A stretch of 64,000 nucleotides of DNA from positions 310,001 to 374,000 of the forward strand of contig JAWQUS010000022.1 in NCBI GenBank assembly GCA_036365455.1, written 5' to 3'. Under the pieces are notes generated by a model that made no database searches, was not told the DNA's origin, and saw only the letters and a program-made list of their open reading frames with translations. Positions within the stretch are counted from its first letter, which is position 1. Every line of letters starts with the position of its first letter. Origin of the DNA: Macrosoma leucophasiata (taxonomy: Eukaryota > Arthropoda > Insecta > Lepidoptera > Hedylidae). A program made the position numbers and the translations under genes. This document shows positions 1-9,700 of the stretch, piece by piece.

Positions 1-316
1 ACTTTTTGGCATCAGTCAAAGTCTTTTTCGTGTAATTTTAGGTTACTTTGTATATTTTTTAATGAAAATCGAGATATTACTTACAGATACTTATATCATA
101 AACATTACTTACTCAATAGGTTATTTTTTAAGTATAAACCGCGGACTTTCACGCTCTGTCACTTTTGAAACAGTTAAATAAAAAAACCATGTGTGCAATT
201 CAGACATGGTAGAAGTGAAACCTTCAAAAATCATATATAAATCATAAGAGACACTGTATAATGCTTCCTGTCTCATTTTCTCCCACGTTAAATCTTTGTC
301 TGTCTCTTTGACTGTA
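1..316. other. AT-rich sequence, no gene seen
   Basis: Old repeat pieces only (GTAGAAGTGAAACCTTCAAA, related to 600-720 and 56660-56830). Confidence 0.5.
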
Positions 317-603
317 TTTTTTATGTAATTAAAGTGGCACACAAGCATGCAGTTCACATTGATGTTAAGCGATGACTGCAGCCTATAGACCTACACAAAA
401 AAAACAGAGGTCAAAATGCAGTTGCGTTACCACTTCTGAGGCCTAAGGTGTTATGCCTCTGTGCCGGAAATTACAGGGCCGTACATTACCACCTGACCGG
501 AACACGATAGTGCTGAACATTACCATTTAGCGGCAAGTATATTAGATAATGCGGTGGTACGTACGCCCGCGAGCTCCGTCAATAGAGCTCTACCACCAGA
601 AAA
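317..603 (-). repeat. Metulj-like SINE
   Basis: Reverse copy of the commonest repeat in the window. Sense order is TGGTGGTAGAGCTCC head, GTGTTCCGGTCAGGTGGTAA, CATAACACCTTAGGCCTC, GGCTGCAGTCATCACTTAAC, CATTACATAAAAA tail. Similar in layout to lepidopteran Metulj SINEs; a divergent member by eye. Confidence 0.85.
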
Positions 604-949
604 GTTGTAAGTGTAAGCTTCCTATCACATTTTCTGCCACGTTGAATCTTGTGAATTTATGTTTCTATTCGTTTTACTGTCGCTTTTTCGTTTCGTCGAC
701 TTTCGAATCAAATAGATTCTAAACAAATTTTCACTTTTAAAATATCTATAGCTGTTTCCAAAGTGGCTGAGCGTTGGACTCCCTGACTGTATATAAATTC
801 AATATATTTTATTTAAAGAAAAATGTAAAGAAAAATTTGACTTCAGGCGAGACTACTTCTAGTCCAGCCGCTTTTTCTTTCCATTTTTCTTATATAAAAT
901 ATATTTCACAAGCATGTGTTAATGCGAAATAATATAAAACAAATTCAAT

Positions 950-1700
950 ATGTTAATCAATTAGTAACCAAATACTGAAACTAACACCCATATTCTAAGA
1001 CGTTACTTGAAACATTCCTTGACTCTCACTCACTTTATGAGGACGCCTCGAAATCAAAGGAAAGAAAATTCATGAAAAAATAATTATTAAACCACATCCA
1101 CGCGGGCGATGCCGCGGGCAACAGCTGGTGTGTCATAAAAATAATTCACAAAGTCTTAAACATCAATTTTTATAGAAAAATATGGTATTTAATTTATATT
1201 CCCAGAAGTTCAGACACGAAAAACTTATTCAGCGCAAGAATATTATACTCGAAACTTCAAGGTAGGTCGTGAGGTACCTTGGAGTTTGACAGTTGCTTTC
1301 TCACCTCAAACGGAGGAGAATGTCGAGTTGACGTTATTAGTTACAACTAAGAATACCAATACCCTTGAGGAAGGTTGAGTTAATGTCGAGGTTACGACTT
1401 AGAATATGGGTGTTAATGTATTTTAAAGAAACTCAAAATTATTTTTCATTGAACGTGTTTTATGGCGAAAAGGGCGTCCTTTCAAATAAAATTATGTTTC
1501 AGTATTGGGCCTAGCTTTAGTTACGATCACACAAATATACGTTTTGTCGCACATGATATGGGCTGAGATCTACATTACAAAAAAAACGTGTGCCATTCAC
1601 GCGTGATAAACGTGACCACTTTCAAACATTTTCATAAAGGACACTGTTAGGTCATTAGGTCGTAAATATTCGAAAAACTGCTAAAATGCAGACAGTTTTA
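950..1700. other. Intergenic, no gene seen
   Basis: AT-rich; a Lep1-like end at 1095-1130 and short old repeats, otherwise nothing recognised. Confidence 0.5.
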
Positions 1701-2427
1701 ATTTTTTTTAATTATGGCATCGCTATTACGCATATTACCAGTGTCAAGTAAAACGATATTTCGTATTAATTTAGGCAGCGTAAAAGTCAGCATAATACAG
1801 TCAGTCAATTATTTACTAAGTATGTCAGTCAAGTGAGTTACAGTCAAGTTATTCGAGTAAAGCGATGGCTACTTTACCAGAACATTTACAATGAAGTTTT
1901 GGAGGCAACCTGAAAGGTCGTGTTTTCGCACTGTTATTCTATTTCACTATACACTGTAATAAACCTATATCAAACAAAAGGCCACCAACTTTATTCAATA
2001 TAACTCAAAAATACACCAAGAAAATGAAATAACATAAGAGCACCATACGCCTCTTTCAAGGTTCCCGCCAAAACTCATGCAGACAGTTGTCAGTCGTGTG
2101 CGTCGAATCCAAATAAAAATAATAGTGTACAAAAAATGTAATCGTGTCTTTATTTTAATTATGTTGTGATATTTCAGTGTTAATATGTTTGTAATTACGA
2201 GATATTTAAATAAACATTATTTAAAATTGTTCACTTTTTTATTTGATTAGTGTAAAACTGTTTTTTATGTAATGGATGTGGCAAACAACCATGGAGTTCA
2301 CATTGATGTTATGTGATGACTGCAGCCTATAGACATCTACACAAAATGCAGATGCGTTGCCACCCCTGAGACCTTAGGTGTTGTCTCTATGATAGTTATT
2401 ACATACATTACCTACCATCTATGGCAG

Positions 2428-3140
2428 GTACACCGCTGACCTAAGAGAGTACTTGCTGGGAATTGCGTGAATGGAGAAAATTCCATACAAACTCTTAATT
2501 TGGTTTCTATTACACAGACATCAATCAGTGACGTGTATTTACACGCGCACCTGTGTGCGTAGCACACGGTTGGTATACAAAATACCAACCGTCGCGTCGC
2601 CCATAAGAGGGGAAGGGGTTGAGTGATGCGAGCAAATCGGACGGGACGTCCAAATGTCCATTCTATACGTACGTACCTAGTATTATTACATATTCTCTGG
2701 CGTTGGGCTGCTAGAGTCCAAACATCTCAGCCAGCGGGCTCGACTAGCCGTACATAATGCTGTACTTACTCCAACGCTTTTATATGGAAGCGAGAGCTGG
2801 GTATGCAGGAAAGAGCATGAAAGTAAATTGAACGCGGTCGAGATGAGATCTTTGCGCAAGATCTACGGTGTATAGCTCACCGATCGCGTTCGTAATGAAG
2901 ACGTAAGAATGGCTGCTGTGTGAATGATAGTATCAGTGTAAAAATGAAAAAAGGCATGCTCCGTTGGTTCGGGAATATAGAAAGAATGTCGAATGAGCGA
3001 ATGACTAAACAGATATACAATGCGAATGTGGATGATTGCAGAGGCCCAGGAAGACCAAGACTGACCTACCATGACCAAATAGGTCGAGTTCTGTCTGATG
3101 TTGGGGTCAAAAGTCTTAGGAATCGGCGTGCGTTTATTCA
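2428..3140 (+). mobile_element. RTE LINE fragment, interrupted
   Basis: Matches the RTE copy at 24800-25275, but is split after GTGAATGGAG (2478) by a 220-bp element and resumes with CGTTGGGCTGCTAG at about 2701. Contains stops, so it is nonfunctional. The 3' end is cut within LRNRRA. Confidence 0.85.
2479..2700. mobile_element. 220-bp element (ACGTGTATTTACACG family) inside RTE
   Basis: Contains GACGTGTATTTACACGCGCA and CATTCTATACGT, ending TACATATTCTCTGG. It interrupts the RTE copy at a precise site. Other copies: 28546-28760, 44425-44655, 57945-58030 (partial), 58443-58545 (partial) and 62552-62780. Confidence 0.8.
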
Positions 3141-3240
3141 ACACGTCAGTGGTGGGGCATCATTAGTGCGGTACATTAATTATTGTTGCACCTGCGCTTT
3201 ACAACTTGTTGTGACGTCGCAATGCTCCGCCGATATACAT

Positions 3241-3422
3241 ACATGCACGCCGATTCCTAAGACTTGATCGAGTGGGGTCAGACAGTACTCGAGCTATTAT
3301 TCATGGTCAGTCTTGGTCCTCCTGGGCCTCTGCAACCATTCACATTCGCATTGTACATCTGTTATTCGCTCATTCGACATTCTTTTTACATGCCCGAACC
3401 ATCGGAGCATGCCGGTCATTTT
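3241..3422 (-). mobile_element. RTE LINE fragment, inverted
   Basis: Short reverse copy of the same 3' coding region (GATTCCTAAGACTT through GAACCATCGGAGCATGCC). It forms an inverted repeat with 2940-3140. Confidence 0.8.
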
Positions 3423-3832
3423 GACGTGTCGGTCATTTTGACCCGCCATGGCGATAAGTGTGAAAAATACAAAAACCTGTCAAGTACGGGTCGGGCCACG
3501 TGCAGTGTAGGGTTCCGTAGTTACAGAGTAAGAGATGTAACTTATGAAAATAATAAAAAATATTGTCTATGAATATTTTTCAACATTTTCGAGTAAAGTA
3601 AATTTAGTCGACTATTACTCGAAAATTTGCAAGGCCAACTCAAGTGTGATAATTTTCCTTTTAATTTCGTTATATGAAGCTTCTATCGCCGTAACGTTTA
3701 AATTTCTAACAACAACCTCTCAAGGTTAGGGCGCAAACAACACATTAGGCTGTCTATAGGTTTCAGTCATCACTTAACATCCATGTGAACTGCATCCTTG
3801 TGGTGGCAACCTTCAGCACATTAAAAATATCT

Positions 3833-4200
3833 ATATTGATGATAGAGAGCACTGGAGAGAGCTTGGAGTTTCTCTGCGCGATCGAATCAGAAATGAGGAG
3901 CGCCGCATGAGAACCAAAGTAACCGACATAGCCCACCGAATAGCGAAGCTCAAGTGGCAGTGGGCAGGGCTGAGGGCATATAGAAGAACTGACGGCCGTT
4001 GGGGCAGAACAGTTCTGGAGTGGCGACCGTGTAGCGGAAGACGAAGCTTGGTGCGGCCCCACGAGGTGGACCGACGACTTGGTGAAGGTCGCCGGCAATC
4101 GCTGGATGAGGGCGGCCCAGGACCCTTCGTTGTGGCATTCTTTGGGGGAGGCCTTTGTTCAGCGGTGGACGTCTTTTGGCTGAAATGATGATGATGATAT
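3833..4200 (+). mobile_element. RTE-type LINE C-terminus with (GAT)n tail
   Basis: A different RTE lineage. The reading frame has VTDIAHRIAKLKWQWAG, RTDGRWG and LEWRPCSGRRS, typical of the ORF2 C-terminus, and ends CAGCGGTGGACGTCTTTTGGCTGAAATGATGATGATG. 5'-truncated and frameshifted. The same 3' tail alone recurs at 42885-42940. Confidence 0.8.
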
Positions 4201-4310
4201 TGATGATACATAAAATTAAAGGCAGTAAATAATATTTACCAACATTTAATGCCAAACCAAGATAATAAATAGACACCTCATAAAACACTTAATTATAGTA
4301 CTCAACAATT

Positions 4311-4415
4311 AATATTGCACATCGAGCCTGCGAAAGAGCTCGTTTCGACTTCGTAGAGCGTTATCTCTGTTGCACACTGCCTACGTGAGCAGTGACAGGC
4401 TCGATGTGCAATATT
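4311..4415. mobile_element. 105-bp MITE with perfect 20-bp inverted repeats
   Basis: Ends are AATATTGCACATCGAGCCTG and its exact reverse complement. Interior CGTTTCGACTTCGTAGAGCG. Too short for coding. Confidence 0.88.
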
Positions 4416-4907
4416 TATTTTTCAGCACTTTACTCATATTTATGGATTACTTAACGTATCATTATATCTATAATTCAAACTAAAATAGGTATGCACCTGG
4501 ATATAGAATATGGTAGACTACGAATAATAAAGTAAAGAAGAAAGAAGTGAAATAAGCCATAAAAATGGTTCCTCCACACCATGGGCATAAATGGGACACA
4601 CCGCAGCGCGTCAGGCTAGTGAACGGCTATCAGGCTTTTGCCGCTCGGCGAATTGACCTTGTTGACTTGCCTACACCTTCGTAAGCGTGAAGATACGTAT
4701 TATACCGGTTTCCGTTACGGATAAGAAATTATTTCCGATTAACCGTTAGTTTAGCCTAATGCATATCATCGTCAGCTTTTTAAGTAAATATATATTTTTT
4801 TAATTTACTTCAAAGCTACACATTTTGGAAAACTAGATTTCACGGAGCTAGTGTTTACACGAGGACAGCGCCCTCTGCCTTCTTTTATATGTTATTCATA
4901 TATATAT

Positions 4908-5240
4908 GTATCTTCACGCCAGGTCCCTAACGGGGTAGGCAGAGAGTGTAGAGCGCCAGATATCCCGGTTCTGACAAACCTCTCGTGTCTCGTCTACCTT
5001 CATCATTCTCTTCATACATGCACGCCGATTCCTAAGACTTTTGACCCCACCATCAGACAGAACTCGACCTATTTGGTCATGGTAGGTCAGTCTTGGTCTT
5101 CCTGGGCCTCTGCAACCATCCACATTCGCATTGTATATCTGTTTAGTCATTCGCTCATTCGACATTCTTTCTATATGCCCGAACCATCGGAGCATGCCTT
5201 TTTTCATTTTTACACCGATACTATCATTCACACAAAGTCT
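4908..5240 (-). mobile_element. RTE LINE 3' fragment
   Basis: Reverse copy with the 3' terminus at left (GTATCTTCACGCCAGGTCCC) and about 105 open codons of the MLRWFGHIERM...PVRDLA C-terminus. Highly similar to the copy at 24259. Confidence 0.88.
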
Positions 5241-6028
5241 CTTTCTTATATGTTATTCATCATTACAATTATTCATGTTTATATTAATATCAATAAAACT
5301 TTTAACCCTCATTAGTTCTACCAACGCGCAACGGGCAGATGCTATGATAGTATTTGTACAGTACAGTTGTAGTATATGCTATGATTGTAGTTTACATTAA
5401 TGACTAGGATTCATAATCATAACATCTTACGATACTAAAGGTTCCATCGAACGAAAACTGTTTTAGAAATATTTTTATTTCAATTAATGTTACTCTCAAA
5501 AACCCACAGAAATATTATAAAATCAATATGTACGCACAAGAGAATTTATAATTCTTTAGCGTAATGATCCAAAATACCAGAAATAAAATAAATCTACAAA
5601 AAGTTTTGCAACTAACTTCAGACTTGCTTTTTTTTTTAAATGTAATGCATCGCTATTACGTACATTGCCAGTGTCAAGTAAAACGATATTTCGTATTCGT
5701 AATAAGAAGCGTAAAAGTCAGAGTCAGTCAGTCAATTTATCAGTCCGTCAGTCAGAGTCAGTAATTCGAGTAAAGCGATGGCTACTTTACCAGAACATTT
5801 ATAATGAAGTTTTGGAGGCAACCCGAAAGGACGTGCTTTCGCTTATTCTATTTCACTATACACGAGCACTGCAATAAGCCTATATCAAACAAAATGTCAC
5901 CAACTTTATTTAATATAACTCAAAAATACACCAAGAAAATGAAATAAAATAAGAGCACCACACGCATTTTTCAAGGTTCCAAAACCTCGACTGTTGCTTT
6001 TATCTGTTTAGCAAACTTCAGACAGACG

Positions 6029-6244
6029 GCACAGTACAAATATGAACAGTGTGGAAACTACGTACAAAACGTTGAAACAACACACTCACGCAAACATGCG
6101 CATCGACGAGGCCTCTAAACGGTTCTCGTGGCGCTGCAGTACCGAGTCACTCGCTACATCGAGAGTCGATGCGCATGTTTGTGTTAGTGTGCCGTTTCGA
6201 ACGTTTTGTACGTAGTTTTCATACTGTTCATATTCTTACTGTGC
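6029..6244. mobile_element. Foldback element with long arms and 5-bp target duplication
   Basis: Arms 6029-6106 and about 6162-6244 are imperfect inverted copies (GCACAGTACAAATATGAACA / TGTTCATATTCTTACTGTGC) around a 55-bp loop. AGACG is duplicated on both sides. Confidence 0.88.
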
Positions 6245-6329
6245 AGACGGTGTGCGCGCGCATCGTAAAAATTAACTCTATTTTTTGTTTTCTGATCGCG
6301 CCATGAGAAGTATAAATTCATAAACCTCG

Positions 6330-6557
6330 TTGTTGGAGCATTTGAAAGTGCGCGCCTTGTGCATGCACGTGCATATAGCTAATCACACGGCTTCGTTTGG
6401 AATCGGACCAATGGGGACGCCTACGTCATGCGCATGATTGTGATTGGCCAACGCGGCCAGGACGACGGGGCGCTCGCGCCATCTTTACTATGGTCTTGTA
6501 ATTTTGTAATATTGTAATCGCAATCGAATCAATAAACGGAACATACGTTACACCAAA
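6330..6557 (+). mobile_element. 228-bp insertion flanked by AAACCTCG
   Basis: Direct repeats AAACCTCG at 6322-6329 and 6558-6565. The insert begins TTGTTGGAGCATTTG, has CAATAAACGG near its end and finishes ACGTTACACCAAA. Could be a solo LTR or a small retroposon. Confidence 0.5.
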
Positions 6558-6673
6558 AAACCTCGAATTTTCTTGCCTCCAATTCCGCAACATTACACTC
6601 GTAGTTATAAATGTTTTGTTTAGGTATTTCTTTCTAATTTTCCATTAAAACTAAACTATTTGCACCACTGGTG

Positions 6674-6752
6674 TTACGCGTGGTACATAGTCAGTAGACA
6701 CTTGCTGACGACCCGCATGTAGCGCTCCCAAACACTCTTCAAATCAGCTTCC
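6674..6752 (-). CDS. FIBP: FIBP exon 10 (stop codon)
   Basis: Acceptor ATTTTCAG. Encodes 25 residues with SVWERYMRVVSKCLLTMYHA and then TAA, matching the LWDRYM...LLRLYHD end of vertebrate FIBP. No clear poly(A) signal was seen on the minus strand just downstream. Confidence 0.92.
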
Positions 6753-9700
6753 CTGAAAATAAAGGTTATCGTTTTTTTATACGCTTACTCTCACAGCTCC
6801 ACACTAGGTATAAACCTGTATCGTAGATACTGTTGAACACACACAACACATACACAGACATTAAGAATTGAATCAAATATTCGATGTAGGCCATACAAAC
6901 ATTTGTCCCGGTGCGGGGATCGAACCCGATCGAACATCGCGGGCGTAGGCACCACCGCATTACCTAATATACTCGTCGCTAAATCGCAGCGTTCAGCGCT
7001 ATCGTGTTCCGGTCAGGTGGTAATGTACGGCCCTGTAAATTCCGGCACAGAGGCATAACACTTTAGGCCTCAGGAGTGGTAACGGATCTACATTTTGATC
7101 TTGGCTTTTATGTAGGTGTCTCTAAGCTGCAGTCATCACAACATCAATCTGAACTGCAAGTTTGTTTGCCACTGCCATTACATTAAAAAAAACCCTTTCG
7201 AATCAAACAGTCGTCTCACACCGCTGGACTAACCGGATCGTCGAAATTATTCGTGCTTGTAGCTACATCAGACGCCATCTAGTGGAACAATGAAGACACA
7301 CAAAGTACTCTGTCTAGTTCGGTAGATGGCGTGTGACCGAGTTGCATCACACATACGAAGTGTTTCCAAGAGTTGCCCTATTCATACAACTTCCCCACGT
7401 CGATCGTAATGCACGGTTTATAAGGATATACAACATCTAACGGGAATAATGCACACCATGTAACACCTCGACTAGAAAATCAGATGAGTTATAATCATAA
7501 TACATGAACTGAAATTACATGTTTAGGTATTTATTTTTTATTTTTAAAGAAAAATGGAAAGAAAAATTTGACTTCAGGCGAGACTCGAACTCGCGACCTA
7601 CTGGGAATCTAGTCCAGCCGCTCTTCCAATTGAGCTACTGAAGTCCTGCCCGATTTGTCAAATCTTTCCTTCACATCTATTGCATTGCTTTATGGTAGCA
7701 GCAGCGCCATCTATTACCAACTATGCTAGTTAGGTTACGATATTCAATAAACTGAAAAGTCTATTATATCGGTTGCCTAACTAGCATAGTTGGCAATAGA
7801 TGGCGCTGCTGCTACCATAAAGCAATGCAATAGATGTGAAGGAAAGATTTGACAAATCGGGCAGGGCTTCAGTAGCTCAATTGGAAGAGCGGCTGGACTA
7901 GATTCCCAGTAGGTCGCGAGTTCGAGCCTCGCCTGAAGTCAAATTTTTCTTTCCATTTTTCTTTAAAAATAAAAAATATATTTCACAAGCATGTGTTAAT
8001 GCGAAATAATATAGAAACAGTTATTAGGTATTTATTATTTCTTATTTAAGAAATAGTTGTCCTCAATTTGTGCGTACAGTACGCACACTCTATGCGCACT
8101 TACCTTTTCTCTACCTACGGCCACACATAAAACACGAACCTAGCCGCAGGCCTCCCCCCAAAAAGGGAAGAGAATCGTGCCCGGCAGTGGGACGTATAAT
8201 GGGTTGCCTTTATTATTTATTATTATTACTCTTAAGTATAAATGTTCTCGATATGCTGATATTTTCAGAAAAAATCATATAAGAAAAGAAGGACAGACCT
8301 CAATACATCTAAATGCAGCGCACAGGCCTCGTACGCGGCCAGGAAGTGCGCCAGGTCCGGCCGGGGCCAGCCGCCCGCGCGCCAGGCCTCCACACACCTG
8401 CACACACACCGCCATAAAAAAAAAACCACTCACACACACATTTTTTTTATGTAATGGCAGAGGCAAACAAGCTTGCAGTTCACATTGATGTTAAATTACG
8501 ACTGCAGCCTATAGACACCCGCACAAAGATCGAGGTCAAAATGCAGATGCGTTTCCGCTCCTGAGGCTTAAGGTGTTATGCCTCTATGCCGGAAATTTCA
8601 GAGCCGTACATTACCACCTAACCGGAATACTGCTGAACACTACCATTTAGCGGCAAGTATATAAGGTAATGCGGTGGTGCCTACGCCGCGAGCTCCGTCA
8701 CTGGAGCTCTACCTACGACACAAAAGTTTAACAAATTATATACATAAACCTTTTCTTAGTGATTCTCGATCACTCTATCTATTCGTGAAAACGATATGAA
8801 AATCCGTGCAGTAATCTTTGAGTTTATCGCGAACAGACAGACAGACGCCGGGGGAGAATTTGTTTTAAAATAAGTATAGATATAATAATATATATAGATT
8901 GTATTAGCCTAGTGATAGCAGGCCACTACCACTACGCTGAGGTCCTGGGTTCGATTCCCGGTCGTGAGTTATCAGAGATAATGGTGTAGTCCTTTATCTC
9001 TGGTTCTATTGGGATTATTCCATTTTGATTTGGAGATGTCAACAGGCTCGCCAGCTGTTACATTGGTCAAAAACGTAACCGGCGAATCGTGGGTGTTCGT
9101 ATGTATGCTTGAATGCATGCATTTACCTCTGCCACCCCCTTCGGGGATTACAGGCGTGAAGTTACGTATCTCACCTTTCAAGAAGATCAATAAAGAAGGA
9201 GCGTAGTTCGCGACCTCTGTGCAGGTTACACGCCACACCGACTAGAGCGCGTGTGTATACTCTGAAAACAATATGTATAATTCCAATTTTTATCTGAATT
9301 TTTATCATACTGTCAGTACTTAGTGTAGCACACGCTGCCAGTTTAATTTTAAGTATTTCTTTAGATTTTTGGGTTGCCTGGAAGAAATCGCTCTTTTAGC
9401 GATAAGGCCGCCCTTTGTATCACATATTTCTTAAATGTTTTTTTTTGTATACATGTTCTTTTGATGTGCAATGAAGAGTATTTGTTGTTATAAGTTACAA
9501 GCTGACTCGGCAAACTTCCTATTGCATCAGAATTAAATAAACCATCAAAGATTTAATAGGTACAGATTATTATGACTATTTCCCTTCAATTTCTTCATAT
9601 TTTCTTACCTTCTAAACCTTCCTTGGACTTCCAAAAATCATTCAAAACCAAAATTAGCCAAATCGGTGCAGCCGGTCTCGAGTTTCAGCGAGACTACTAG

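Noticed and set aside
7570..7940. Genuine tRNA genes
   Set aside because: A and B boxes are present, but the anticodon loop is 9 nt, an acceptor base has drifted, and many copies share the same non-tRNA body, so these are SINE heads.
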